From assembly GCF_030718205.1 (NCBI RefSeq), contig NZ_JAUZQF010000017.1, positions 1 to 64,000 of the forward strand: a stretch of DNA of 64,000 nucleotides. The letters run 5' to 3'. A model generated the notes under the pieces. That model ran no database searches, was not told the origin of the DNA, and saw only the letters and a program-made list of their open reading frames with translations. The translations under genes and the position numbers were made by a program. This document shows, one piece after another, positions 17,389 to 25,923 of the stretch (positions within the stretch are counted from its first letter, which is position 1; the number at the start of each line of letters is the position of its first letter). This stretch comes from Nonomuraea turcica (GTDB lineage Bacteria > Actinomycetota > Actinomycetes > Streptosporangiales > Streptosporangiaceae).

Positions 17389-18362
17389 TCGATTTCCGCT
17401 ATCACCTCGTCTCCATCGTCGCGATCTTCCTGGCGCTGGCGGTGGGCATCGTGCTGGGCACCACCTTGCTCCAGGACCCCGCGATCGACCTGGCCAAGAG
17501 GACCAGCGACGAGCTGACCAACACCAACAACGGGCTGCGGGCCGACCTCGACATCCTGCGCGGCAGAGAGGCCGGCAACGACGCGTTCGTCACCGCCCAG
17601 ACGCCGGAGCTGGTGTCCGGCGCCCTGGTCGGCCAGCGCGTGCTGCTCATCGAGTCGCCCGGCTCGAGCACCGCCGTGCGCGAGGCCACCCAGCAGGTGA
17701 TCGTCCAGGCGGGAGCGGAGGTCTCCGGGCGCCTCACCCTGGCCGAGAAGTTCCTCGACCCCGCCGGCAAGGGCGTGCTCGACGGCCTGGTCAACCAGCT
17801 CAAGCCGGCCAACATGATCTTCCCGGCCACCGCCACCAGCTGGGACCGGGCCGCCTCGCTGCTCGCCGCGTCCATCATGACCAACGACCCCGCCCAGGCC
17901 AACACGCCCAACGCCGCCACCGGTGACGTCCTCAGTGCGTTCGAGACGGGCGGGCTGCTCAGCACCGATGGCGATCCCGCCAAGCGGGCCACGCTCGCCG
18001 TGATGTTCGCGCCGGAGAAGCCGTACGAGGGGGAGAGCGCCGAGGTGCAGGCCGAGGCACTGGCCTCGGTGGCCGACGGATTCGACGTGACGGGCAAGGG
18101 CACGGTGCTGGCCGGGGCCGCGGCCCCCACCACCGTGACAGGCGACGCGATCAGCTCCGTCCGCGACGAGAGCGAGATCTCCAGGCGCGTCTCGACCGTC
18201 GACACCGCCGATATGCCCGCCGGCCGCGTCGTGATCGTCTACGCTCTGCGGGAGCAGCTGACCGGGCGCGCCGGCCAATACGGCATCGGCAGGGGGGCCT
18301 CGGCCATGCTGCCCCCGGTGACGTCCGCCAGCCCCACCCCCACCAACCAGTCAGGGAGCTGA
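17385..18362 (+). CDS. SteB/MctB-type membrane-anchored protein (copper transporter MctB family)
   Basis: A 325-residue protein with an N-terminal membrane segment (about residues 7-28, LVSIVAIFLALAVGIVLG), an adjacent coiled coil and a large extracytoplasmic domain. The family includes M. tuberculosis MctB, linked to copper resistance, and corynebacterial SteB, a SteA partner in cell separation. The 4-nt overlap with steA favours the SteB role here; copper transport is less supported. The start is GTG. The C-terminus is Ser/Thr/Pro-rich. Confidence 0.85.
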   Translation: MIDFRYHLVSIVAIFLALAVGIVLGTTLLQDPAIDLAKRTSDELTNTNNGLRADLDILRGREAGNDAFVTAQTPELVSGALVGQRVLLIESPGSSTAVREATQQVIVQAGAEVSGRLTLAEKFLDPAGKGVLDGLVNQLKPANMIFPATATSWDRAASLLAASIMTNDPAQANTPNAATGDVLSAFETGGLLSTDGDPAKRATLAVMFAPEKPYEGESAEVQAEALASVADGFDVTGKGTVLAGAAAPTTVTGDAISSVRDESEISRRVSTVDTADMPAGRVVIVYALREQLTGRAGQYGIGRGASAMLPPVTSASPTPTNQSGS

Positions 18363-18363
18363 C

Positions 18364-19227
18364 ATGCCTGCCATCCGGGCCCGTGGCCTGCTCTCCGCCC
18401 TCGCCGGCGCCGCGATCGGCGCCGTGGCCGCCCGCGCCGCCTACGCGGCGTTCACCCGCAACCGGCCGGCCGACCTGGCCGGCCGCTGGACGCGGAAGAA
18501 CCACCGCGGCGAACCCATCACCCTGCTCGAGGGCCCCGCGTTCGTCGCCGGCGCCGGCGCGGCGGCCGCACTCACGCCCGGCCTGCCCGGCAAGCTGCGG
18601 CTGGCCGCCCTGGTCGCGGGCGTCGGCAGCGGCACGCTCGGCGCCTACGACGACCTTTACGGCACGACGGCGTCCAAGGGCTTCAAGGGGCACCTGACCG
18701 CGCTCGCCCGTGGCGAGGTCACCAGCGGCGCCGTCAAGATCCTCGGCATCGGCGCCACGGGTCTCGGCGCGGCCGCCCTCGTGTCCAAGGGGCCCGCCGA
18801 CACGCTGGTCAACGGCGCCGCCATCGCCGGCGCCGCCAACCTGGCCAACCTCTTCGACCTGCGCCCGGGCCGCGCCATCAAGGTCGGGCTGCTGACCGGC
18901 GGCCCGCTGCTGGCCGCCTCGCTCTTCCGCGCCACGCCCGCGGCGGCGGCACTGGCCGCCGTGCCGCTCGGGGCCGCGGCGGCGCTGCTGCCCGAGGACC
19001 TCGGCGAACGCGCCATGCTCGGCGACGCGGGCGCCAACGCCCTCGGCGCGCTCCTTGGGCTTGCCGCGGTCACCAAGCTGAGCAGGCCAGGCCGCTACGC
19101 GCTCCTGGGGACCGTCGTGGCGCTCACCGCGGCCGCCGAAAAGGTCAGCTTCACCAAGGTCATCGCCGGCAACCCCGTGCTCAACCGCCTCGACATGCTC
19201 GGCCGCCGGCCCGTCGACCCCGTGTGA
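18364..19227 (+). CDS. Divergent MraY/WecA-like membrane protein between steB and murJ
   Basis: A 287-residue polytopic protein with about eight hydrophobic segments. Three short motifs match the polyprenyl-phosphate phosphosugar transferase family: AYDDLYG (the Asp pair of motif 1), NLANLFDLRPGRA (the place of NxxxxxDGxDG, but without the second DG) and LGDAGANALGALLG (GDxGS-like). The substrate region is shortened. It is therefore either a specialised transferase or a non-catalytic relative. Its position, 1 nt after steB and 45-80 nt before murJ, ties it to cell-wall precursor handling. Substrate is unknown. Confidence 0.72.
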   Translation: MPAIRARGLLSALAGAAIGAVAARAAYAAFTRNRPADLAGRWTRKNHRGEPITLLEGPAFVAGAGAAAALTPGLPGKLRLAALVAGVGSGTLGAYDDLYGTTASKGFKGHLTALARGEVTSGAVKILGIGATGLGAAALVSKGPADTLVNGAAIAGAANLANLFDLRPGRAIKVGLLTGGPLLAASLFRATPAAAALAAVPLGAAAALLPEDLGERAMLGDAGANALGALLGLAAVTKLSRPGRYALLGTVVALTAAAEKVSFTKVIAGNPVLNRLDMLGRRPVDPV

Positions 19228-19305
19228 CGCGATTGTCGGTGCGACCTGCCAGGATGATGTCCGCGTGATCGGGTGTTCTACGCGGACCGGGGAGGCCGGG
19301 TGGGT

Positions 19306-21003
19306 GTGGTGACGGCGCGAGGCGTCGCCGGTGGGGCCATGCTCATCGGGGCGATCACTGTGCTCGCGCGCATCACCGGCTTCGCCAAGCAATATGCCTT
19401 CGCGCAGACGGTCGGGACCAACTGCCTGGCCACGGCCTATATGACGGCCAACCAGATCCCCAACATCGTGTTCGAAGTGGTCGTCGGCGGAGCGCTGGCG
19501 GGGATGGTGGTCCCGGTGCTGGCCGGAGCGGCGGCCAGGCGGGCGCCGGACGGGCCGTCAGGGGTCGGGCCGGCGCAGGCCGGGGGGCCGGACGGCTCGG
19601 CCGGGCTCGCCGGTGCGTCCGCGCAGGCGGACGGTCAGGACGCTGCGCGGGTGAGCTGGATCAGCTCGGCGCTGCTCACCTGGGTGATCGTGGTGCTCGT
19701 GCCGGTCGGCGTGCTCACGGCCCTGTTCGCCGGGCCCATCGTCGGACTGTTCTTCGGCTCCGCGATCGACGGGTGCGCCGACGTCGGTGCGGTGACCGCG
19801 GTCGCCGCCCGCATGCTGGTCGTCTTCGCGCCCCAGATCCCCCTCTACGGCGTCGCGGTGGTGCTCTACGGGGTGTTGCAGGCGCACAAGCGGTTCGCCG
19901 GACCCGCTGTCGCGCCCCTGGTGTCCAGCATCGTGGTGATCGTGGCCTATCTGCTGTTCGTGCCGCTCAGTGGTGGCGTGACCGATCCCGCCGCGGTGCC
20001 GGGGCCGGCCGAGCTGGCGCTGTCCGTGGGCACCAGCCTGGGGGTGCTGTCCCTGGTGCTGGCTGTGCTCGGGCCCCTGGCCCGGCTGGGGCTGCGGTGG
20101 CGGCCGGTCCTGCGGTTCCCCGACGGCGTGGCCGCACACGTGCGCAGGCTCGCCCTGGCGGGCATCGCCGCGTTGCTCGCCCAGCAGGCGGCCATGATCG
20201 TGGTGTTGGTGCTGTCCAACAACGCCATCGGCAACGGGGCCATCGCCGTTTACAACTACGCGTGGGCGATCTACCTGGTGCCGTACGCGGTGCTGGCCGT
20301 ACCCATCGCCACCAGCGCGTTTCCCCGCCTCTCCGCGCAGGCCGGGGACCCGGCGGGGTTCGCCGCGCTGACGGCGCGCACTACGCGAGCCGTGGTGCTG
20401 GTGTCCGGGCTGGCCGCAGGGGTGCTGGCCGCCGCCTCGGGACCGGGGGCGGTGGTGTTCCTGGGGATGAAGAGCGACGTGCCCGCGCCCGAGCTGGCGC
20501 GGGCCATCGCGCTGTTCGCGCCCGGCCTCATCGGCTATGGGCTCATCGCGCATCTGAGCAGGGTGCTGTACGCGGCCGGGCGCGGCCGGGCGGCCGCCAC
20601 CGGGACCGTGGCGGGCTGGGTGGTCGTGATGGTCGCGCAGGCCGCCTTCGTGGCGGTGCTGCCCGAGGGGTGGCAGATCGGCGGGATGGCGCTGGGGATG
20701 AGCGTGGGGATGAGCGTGGGCGGGGCGTTGCTGCTCGGCTCCGTGACGCGGGCCAGGGGACGGGCGGCAGCGGCCGGGCTGCTCAGGGCCTTGTGCGCGG
20801 CTGTTGCCGGTGGGCTGCTGGGATACGTGGCGGGAGGCGCCGTGGTGGGATGGCTCGCGGCGCAGGGTCTGTGGCCGAACGTGGGCGCCGCCGCCCTGGC
20901 CGCGGCCGTGGCACTGGCGGCGGGAAGCGTGGTGGTGGCCATGGTGGACCGGGCCGACGCGGGTGCGGTGGCCGGGCTGCTCAGGCGGAGCGGGAGGAGC
21001 TGA
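19306..21003 (+). CDS. murJ: MurJ/MviN-type lipid II flippase
   Basis: About 565 residues with roughly 14 transmembrane segments. The N-terminus (ARGVAGGAMLIGAITVLARITGFAK) and YMTANQIPNIVFEVVVGGALAG match MurJ. It should move lipid II across the membrane for peptidoglycan synthesis. Start choice: GGGGAGG at 19289-19295 points to GTG at 19300, 19306 or 19309 rather than the outermost GTG at 19273. A Gly/Ala/Asp-rich loop near residues 80-110 is longer than in proteobacterial MurJ. No C-terminal kinase-like extension, as seen in mycobacterial MviN, is present. It is followed after 3 nt by a GT4. Confidence 0.92.
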   Translation: MVTARGVAGGAMLIGAITVLARITGFAKQYAFAQTVGTNCLATAYMTANQIPNIVFEVVVGGALAGMVVPVLAGAAARRAPDGPSGVGPAQAGGPDGSAGLAGASAQADGQDAARVSWISSALLTWVIVVLVPVGVLTALFAGPIVGLFFGSAIDGCADVGAVTAVAARMLVVFAPQIPLYGVAVVLYGVLQAHKRFAGPAVAPLVSSIVVIVAYLLFVPLSGGVTDPAAVPGPAELALSVGTSLGVLSLVLAVLGPLARLGLRWRPVLRFPDGVAAHVRRLALAGIAALLAQQAAMIVVLVLSNNAIGNGAIAVYNYAWAIYLVPYAVLAVPIATSAFPRLSAQAGDPAGFAALTARTTRAVVLVSGLAAGVLAAASGPGAVVFLGMKSDVPAPELARAIALFAPGLIGYGLIAHLSRVLYAAGRGRAAATGTVAGWVVVMVAQAAFVAVLPEGWQIGGMALGMSVGMSVGGALLLGSVTRARGRAAAAGLLRALCAAVAGGLLGYVAGGAVVGWLAAQGLWPNVGAAALAAAVALAAGSVVVAMVDRADAGAVAGLLRRSGRS

Positions 21004-21006
21004 GCC

Positions 21007-22152
21007 GTGCGGGTGGCGTTCGTGCTGGGCACCACGTCCGGCGGCACGGGGCGGCACGTCCTGATGCTGACCGAAGGGCTGGTGCGGCGCGGGCACCGGG
21101 TGCTCGTCGTGGGACCGCGCAGCGTCGAGGAGCAGTTCTCCTTCGCCGCGGCGGGGGCCCGGTTCGTGGATGTGGCCGTGTCGGATCGGCCACATCCGGG
21201 CAACGACCTGCGTGCGGTGCTCGCGATCAGGCGGCTGACCCGGGAAGCCGAGGTCGTGCACGCCCATGGGCTGAGGGCGGGGGCGCTGGCCGCGCTCGGA
21301 GCGGGCGGACGGCGGGGGAGGCTGGCCGCGCTCGGGGCGGGCGGCCGCCGGGGGAGGCTGGTCGTCACCCTGCACAATGCGCTGACCGCGGGCGGTCTCG
21401 TCGGATTCGTTTACGGGATGCTCGAGCGGATCGTCGCGCGGAGAGTCGATCGGGTGCTGGTCGTGTCGCCGGATCTCGGAGAGCGCATGACCCGGCTCGG
21501 GGCTCGGGACGTGCGTGCCGCCGTGGTGCCGGCGCCTGCGCTGCGGCCGGCCAGGCGCACACCCGAGGAGGTCAGGGGCGAGCTGGGGGCCGGGCAGCGG
21601 CCCATCATGCTGACCATTGCCCGGCTCGCCCAGCAGAAGGGACTCGAAACGCTCCTCGATGTCGCCGCCGGGCCCTGGGGGGAGGGGACCGGCCTGCCGG
21701 CGGACCTGGCCGGGGGGCCGCTGTTTCTGGTCGCCGGAGAGGGGCCGTTGCGGGCGGAGCTGGAAGGCAGGATCCGGCGGGAGGCGCTGCCGGTGAGGCT
21801 GCTCGGAAATCGGGATGACATTCCCGACCTGCTGGGCGCGGCCACGGCCGTGCTCACCGCCGCCCGGTGGGAGGGCCAGCCGCTCAGCATCAGGGAGGCG
21901 CTCATGGCCGGGAAGCCAGTGATCGCTACTGCCGTGGGAGGAATTCCGGAGATTGTGGGGGACGCCGGGATCCTCGTTCCCTACGGGGATGTCCAAGGAT
22001 TGCGTGGTGCCGTACGGACGCTGCTGGAGGAGCCGGGAGCTGCGGAAACGCTCGCGACGGCGGCCGCGCGGCGCGGGCGCGAGATGCCCGGCGGCGACGC
22101 CGCCGTGGCGAGCGTGCTGGAGGCGTACGGGCCTCAAGATTCAACGGGATGA
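21007..22152 (+). CDS. Glycosyltransferase family 4 protein
   Basis: A 381-residue GT-B enzyme. The N-terminal acceptor domain opens MRVAFVLGTTSGGTGRHVLMLTEGL. The C-terminal nucleotide-sugar domain has LTIARLAQQKGLETLLD, VAGEGPLRAELE and the E-x7-E-type region GQPLSIREALMAGKPVIATAVGGIPEIV. Donor and acceptor are unknown; coupling to murJ (3 nt gap) suggests an envelope glycoconjugate. Residues 95-118 are two copies of the 12-residue block AALGAGGRRGRL, a 36-bp tandem duplication in a surface loop. Confidence 0.9.
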   Translation: MRVAFVLGTTSGGTGRHVLMLTEGLVRRGHRVLVVGPRSVEEQFSFAAAGARFVDVAVSDRPHPGNDLRAVLAIRRLTREAEVVHAHGLRAGALAALGAGGRRGRLAALGAGGRRGRLVVTLHNALTAGGLVGFVYGMLERIVARRVDRVLVVSPDLGERMTRLGARDVRAAVVPAPALRPARRTPEEVRGELGAGQRPIMLTIARLAQQKGLETLLDVAAGPWGEGTGLPADLAGGPLFLVAGEGPLRAELEGRIRREALPVRLLGNRDDIPDLLGAATAVLTAARWEGQPLSIREALMAGKPVIATAVGGIPEIVGDAGILVPYGDVQGLRGAVRTLLEEPGAAETLATAAARRGREMPGGDAAVASVLEAYGPQDSTG

Positions 22153-22176
22153 TTAGGTGGGGATAAGGCGTTCTCG

Positions 22177-22182
22177 TATACT
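22177..22182 (+). promoter_or_regulatory. Candidate -10 box of the terC riboswitch transcript
   Basis: TATACT is one of the best -10 hexamers in the window. It would start transcription near 22189-22190, just before the riboswitch. No good -35 hexamer is seen 16-18 nt upstream, where the end of the GT4 gene lies. Confidence 0.5.
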
Positions 22183-22189
22183 GCCTGGG

Positions 22190-22330
22190 TTAGGGAGGGG
22201 AGTATCCCTTCGCGACAGCCTCGTCATCACGGTGCAGCCCCGCTCCACGGGGCCCCCGGGGCTGCCGGTCCGCGCTTTTCGCGGGCGGGAGAGACCTCCG
22301 GCACTGAGTCCTGCAATGCCGGAGGGTCTT
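22190..22330 (+). promoter_or_regulatory. yybP-ykoY (Mn2+) riboswitch controlling terC
   Basis: The leader shows the conserved aptamer pieces in order: GGAGG-GGAGTA (22194-22204), the L3 element CGTCATCAC (22222-22230), a GC-rich P4 stem and GAGA-CCTCC (22291-22299). P1 forms by GGAGG/CCTCC. The 3' strand GACCTCCGGCA (22293-22303) can instead pair with TGCCGGAGGGTC (22317-22328), which contains the terC Shine-Dalgarno GGAGGG. Mn2+ binding should stabilise P1 and free the Shine-Dalgarno, a translational ON switch. The assignment of Mn2+ comes from the established class; the switching model is inference. Confidence 0.9.
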
Positions 22331-22335
22331 GAGAC

Positions 22336-23319
22336 GTGAGCGTACCCGTGTGGGCCTGGATCGCCGTGATCGGCGGTCTCATCGTTGTCCTTGCCATTGA
22401 CTTGTGGATCGTCGACCGCGGAGAAGCACGTGAGTTCTCCATGCGGCAGGCCGGCTACTGGGTGACGTTCTACGTCGTCCTCGCCATAGCGTTCGGGGTG
22501 GTCATGTGGACCACGGTGGGGGCGGACAAAGCCGGGGAGTTCTTCGCCGGCTATATCACTGAATACAGCCTGAGCGTCGACAATCTCTTCGTCTTCTTCA
22601 TCATCATGAGCAGGTTCGCCGTGCCCCGGGCCTACCAGCACAAGGTCCTGCTCGTCGGCATCCTGCTCGCGCTGGTCATGCGCGGCATCTTCATCGCGCT
22701 GGGCGCCGCGGCGCTCGAGCGGTTCAGCTGGCTGTTCTACGTGTTCGGCGCCTTCCTTGTCTACACCGCGATCAACATCGTCCGCCAGCACCTCAAGGGC
22801 GAGGAAGAAGAAGTCAACGAGAACATCCTGCTCAGGTGGGTGCGTAGGACGCTCCCGTCCACCGAGGGCTACGTCGGGTCCAAGGTCACCGTGAAGATCG
22901 ACGGCAAGCGCCTGGTCACGCCGATGCTCATCGTGATGATCGCCATCGGCAGCACCGACCTGCTGTTCGCGCTCGACTCGATTCCCGCGATCTTCGGGCT
23001 CACCAAGGACCCCTTCATCGTCTTCACGGCCAACGCATTCGCCCTGATGGGGCTGCGTCAGCTCTACTTCCTCCTGGGTGGCCTGCTGCAGCGGCTCGTC
23101 TACATCAGCTACGGTTTGGCGTTCATTCTCGGGTTCATCGGGGTTAAGCTTGTCATGGAGGCGTTGCACGCCAGCCATGTCTCCTGGGCGCCCGAAATTC
23201 CCATCTGGGTCTCGCTCTCGATCATCGGCGCCACCATGGTCATTACCACTGTGGCCAGTCTGGTGAAATCCCGCATCGACGCGCGCAAGGGCGAGAAGAC
23301 GACCCCGGAGCAGGTCTAG
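22336..23319 (+). CDS. TerC family integral membrane protein, probable Mn2+ exporter
   Basis: A 327-residue polytopic protein with about nine transmembrane segments. It has the TerC-typical acidic motifs: EYSLSVDNLFVFFIIMSRF near residue 75 and IGSTDLLFALDSIPAIFG near residue 210, whose Asp residues are thought to coordinate metal. TerC members regulated by yybP-ykoY riboswitches (for example Alx and YkoY) handle Mn2+ homeostasis, which fits the leader here. GTG at 22336 lies 9 nt after GGAGGG, which is inside the riboswitch expression platform. The annotation 'tellurium resistance' is historical. Confidence 0.93.
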   Translation: MSVPVWAWIAVIGGLIVVLAIDLWIVDRGEAREFSMRQAGYWVTFYVVLAIAFGVVMWTTVGADKAGEFFAGYITEYSLSVDNLFVFFIIMSRFAVPRAYQHKVLLVGILLALVMRGIFIALGAAALERFSWLFYVFGAFLVYTAINIVRQHLKGEEEEVNENILLRWVRRTLPSTEGYVGSKVTVKIDGKRLVTPMLIVMIAIGSTDLLFALDSIPAIFGLTKDPFIVFTANAFALMGLRQLYFLLGGLLQRLVYISYGLAFILGFIGVKLVMEALHASHVSWAPEIPIWVSLSIIGATMVITTVASLVKSRIDARKGEKTTPEQV

Positions 23320-23426
23320 CGAAAAGGGCTTCGAGGCGCTTTGCTTGTGTAGTTGTGCCGTGCATAGTTGCTGGTTCTGTAACATCACGGCAAAGCGCCC
23401 AGTCCAGTCACCACCAAAGGTTGTAC

Positions 23427-24077
23427 GTGTCCGACGATTCTGCTAAGCCCACCCGCCCGAGCTCTGTCAGGCTCGCCCGCGGCGTGTCTCCTTGGCTCCT
23501 TCCGACGGCGGCCGCGGCGGCCGCGACCGCGCTGCTGACGCGCAAGGACCGGCGATGGGCGCTCGCGGCGCTCCCGCTGAGCGCGCTCACCGGGGGCATG
23601 CTCTGGTTCTTCCGCGACCCCGACCGGACCCCGGGAGAGGGCCGCGTCCTGTCGCCCGCCGACGGCGTGGTGCAGAGCATCGACCCGTGGCCGGACGGCC
23701 GCACCAGGGTCGCGATCTTCATGAGCCCGCTGAACGTGCACGTCAACCGTGCCCCTCTTGCGGGAAATGTCACCTCCGTGCAGCATGTGGCAGGTGGGTT
23801 CCTGCCGGCGTTCAACAAGGACAGCGACCAGAACGAACGCGTGGTGTGGCATTTCGAGACCACGCTGGGCGACATCGAGATGGTGCAGATCGCGGGCGCG
23901 GTGGCGCGCAGGATCGTGCCCTATCTGAGCGCGGGCGCGAAAGTCCTGCAGGGCGAGCGGATCGGGCTCATCCGGTTCGGCTCGCGAGTCGACATCTACC
24001 TTCCCGAAGGGATCTCTCCCGCGGTGTCCGTGGGTGAGAAGACGGTTGCGGGGGTGACCAGAATTGACCGAGGCTGA
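23427..24077 (+). CDS. psd: Phosphatidylserine decarboxylase proenzyme
   Basis: A 216-residue short-form decarboxylase converting phosphatidylserine to phosphatidylethanolamine. There is a hydrophobic N-terminal hairpin (about residues 18-55), FFRDPDRTPGEG, the catalytic region VLSPADGVVQSI, and MSPLNVHVNRAP. IRFGSRVDIYLPEG near residue 195 carries the Gly-Ser bond where self-cleavage makes the pyruvoyl group. GTG at 23427 has AAAGG 6 nt upstream. It overlaps pssA by 14 nt. Confidence 0.94.
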   Translation: MSDDSAKPTRPSSVRLARGVSPWLLPTAAAAAATALLTRKDRRWALAALPLSALTGGMLWFFRDPDRTPGEGRVLSPADGVVQSIDPWPDGRTRVAIFMSPLNVHVNRAPLAGNVTSVQHVAGGFLPAFNKDSDQNERVVWHFETTLGDIEMVQIAGAVARRIVPYLSAGAKVLQGERIGLIRFGSRVDIYLPEGISPAVSVGEKTVAGVTRIDRG

Positions 24078-24888
24078 CGCCGGTAGTTGGCAGGCGGAAG
24101 AGGAAGAGCCTCGAGGTCCCGTCGGCAAGGCGTTCCGCCTCTCCGCTGCCGACTCCCTCTCGCTGGGCAACGCGGTCTGCGGGTTCCTCGCGGTGTGCGT
24201 CCTGGCGTACTCCGCGATCCAGCAGCTCCAAGTCGAGGGCGGCCGTTTCACGCCCAACCCCAGCTACTTCGCCACCGCCATCGTGCTGCTGCTCATCGGG
24301 GCGACGTGCGACCTGTTCGACGGTCTCGTCGCACGGCGCTTCCGCGCCTCGGCGATGGGGGCCGAGCTCGACAACCTCGCCGACGTGATCAGCTTCGGGT
24401 TCGCGCCCGCGTTCATGGTCGTGATCTGGGGCGGGTTCACCGATCAGGTGCCGTTCACCGCGGTGCTGGTGGCGGCGGCGTCCGTGCTGGTCGCCGGGGT
24501 CGTCCGGCTGGCCAGGTTCGCCTGCGTCAAGACCAAGAGCGGCGACTTCATGGGGCTGCCCATCCCGATGGGCGCCATGACCGTGATCTCCATCGTGCTG
24601 CTGTTCCAGCCGAGCATCTGGGCGCTGCTCGCCGTGCTCGGCGTGGCGTGGCTGATGGTCAGCCGGATCGAATACCCGAAGCCGAAGGGGCAGCTCCTGG
24701 CGGTGGTCCTCGGGTGGATCATGGTGAACGTGGCGTTCCTCACCGTCTGGGTGGCCTGGCCGGAAGGCGGCGACCTGCCGATCAAGATCGGCGCGTCCAT
24801 GCAGATCGCGCTCGTGGCGGCCATCCCGTTGCGGATGTTGTTCTACAAGCGCGAGCAACGTAAAGAAGCTGAGCGCATCAGCAACTGA
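24064..24888 (+). CDS. pssA: CDP-diacylglycerol-serine O-phosphatidyltransferase
   Basis: A 274-residue membrane enzyme making phosphatidylserine for Psd. The CDP-alcohol phosphotransferase motif (D-G-x2-A-R-x8-G-x3-D-x3-D) is present as DGLVARRFRASAMGAELDN continuing to LADVISFG, near residue 85. Several transmembrane helices follow. The N-terminus is acidic and cytoplasmic. The TTG start lies inside the end of psd, so the two genes are translationally coupled and form a dedicated phosphatidylethanolamine pathway. Confidence 0.94.
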   Translation: MTEADAGSWQAEEEEPRGPVGKAFRLSAADSLSLGNAVCGFLAVCVLAYSAIQQLQVEGGRFTPNPSYFATAIVLLLIGATCDLFDGLVARRFRASAMGAELDNLADVISFGFAPAFMVVIWGGFTDQVPFTAVLVAAASVLVAGVVRLARFACVKTKSGDFMGLPIPMGAMTVISIVLLFQPSIWALLAVLGVAWLMVSRIEYPKPKGQLLAVVLGWIMVNVAFLTVWVAWPEGGDLPIKIGASMQIALVAAIPLRMLFYKREQRKEAERISN

Positions 24889-24923
24889 CGGATTTTTCGT
24901 CTTACTTCGGCTTTGATGGAGCC

Positions 24924-25199
24924 ATGTCGGCCACGCCGCGCGAGCACACGCGCACGTACTACCTCGGCAAGCTGGCCACGGAGCTGGAGCAGCGCGGGCT
25001 GACGGCGGCACTGCGGCCGTATCCGCCCGCGTTGCGGATCAGCGACCCCGACGCCGTCATGCTCGTGGAGACGGTCGACTGCGTGCCGATGTCGGAGGGC
25101 TGGTTCTATCGGTGGTCGTGGGGCGAGCTCGTCGGGCTCGCCGACGATCCCGCCCTCGCGGCCGAGCGCATCGTCCGGGTCCTGGCCGCCCGCCGGTGA
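24924..25199 (+). CDS. Conserved actinobacterial small protein of unknown function
   Basis: A 91-residue protein starting MSATPREHTRTYYLGKLATELEQRG. It is soluble with no signal or membrane segment; the recognisable block is GWFYRWSWGELVGLADDPALAAERI. Similar short proteins occur in many actinomycetes and may be taken for immunity or ESX-like accessory proteins, but I cannot assign a role. GGAG lies very close to the ATG. It is convergent with the MBL-fold gene. Confidence 0.65.
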   Translation: MSATPREHTRTYYLGKLATELEQRGLTAALRPYPPALRISDPDAVMLVETVDCVPMSEGWFYRWSWGELVGLADDPALAAERIVRVLAARR

Positions 25200-25220
25200 G
25201 CATTGTGCCCCCGGCGGCCG

Positions 25221-25264
25221 GCCAGCGCCGGGTTACCAGCCCCGCCGGCCGGCAGGGCGCTGGC
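25221..25264. terminator. Possible bidirectional terminator hairpin
   Basis: GCCAGCGCC (25221-25229) pairs with GGCGCTGGC (25256-25264), enclosing further GC-rich self-complementary sequence, between two convergent genes. There is no T tract. Confidence 0.4.
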
Positions 25265-25923
25265 TACCAGCCGCGGGCCTTCCACTCCGGCAGGGACGGG
25301 CGTTCGGCGCCGAGCGTTGTGTCCTTGCCGTGGCCCGGGTAGATCCAGGTCTCGTCGGGCAGGCGGTTGAAGACGCGCTCCACGACGTCGGTGTAGAGCT
25401 GGTCGAAGCGCTCCGGGTCCTTCCAGGTGTTGCCGACGCCGCCGGGGAACAGAGAGTCGCCCGTGAACAGGTGCGTGCCCGCCTCCTCGCCCCCGTCGTA
25501 CAGCAGCGCGATCGATCCTGGCGTGTGGCCACGCAGGTGGATGACCTCCAGGGTGACGTCGCCGACGGCGATCGTGTCGCCGTGCTCCACCGTGCGGTCC
25601 ACCGGCAGCGGGAGTGCGGCCGCGTCCAGCGGATGGGCGATCACCTGGGCTCCCGTGACCTTGACGACCTGCCCCAGCGCCTGCCAGTGGTCGCCGTGCT
25701 GGTGCGTCGTGACGATCGCGCCGATCGGCTGGTCGGCGATCAGGGCGAGCAGGCGATCGGAGTCGGCCGCCGCGTCGATGAGCAGGCCGTCACCGGTCTG
25801 CGTGGAGCGCAGCAGATAGGCGTTGTTGTCGTACGGGCCGACGGCGAGCTTGCAGATCGTCAGCGCGGGCAGCTCACGCACGTCGGCGGGACCGCCGACC
25901 TGGACGTCACCTGTGTAGGTCAT
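25264..25923 (-). CDS. MBL-fold hydrolase, glyoxalase II-like
   Basis: A 219-residue metallo-beta-lactamase-fold protein. Metal-binding [11 protein letters not shown] is near residue 68, [17 protein letters not shown] is near residue 125, [10 protein letters not shown] follows, and [12 protein letters not shown] is near the C-terminus. This pattern is that of hydroxyacylglutathione-hydrolase-like thioesterases. Actinomycetes use mycothiol, so a mycothiol-linked thioester or persulfide substrate is possible. ATG at 25923 gives [11 protein letters not shown]; upstream frame has no conserved sequence. Confidence 0.88.
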   Translation of the reverse strand: MTYTGDVQVGGPADVRELPALTICKLAVGPYDNNAYLLRSTQTGDGLLIDAAADSDRLLALIADQPIGAIVTTHQHGDHWQALGQVVKVTGAQVIAHPLDAAALPLPVDRTVEHGDTIAVGDVTLEVIHLRGHTPGSIALLYDGGEEAGTHLFTGDSLFPGGVGNTWKDPERFDQLYTDVVERVFNRLPDETWIYPGHGKDTTLGAERPSLPEWKARGW

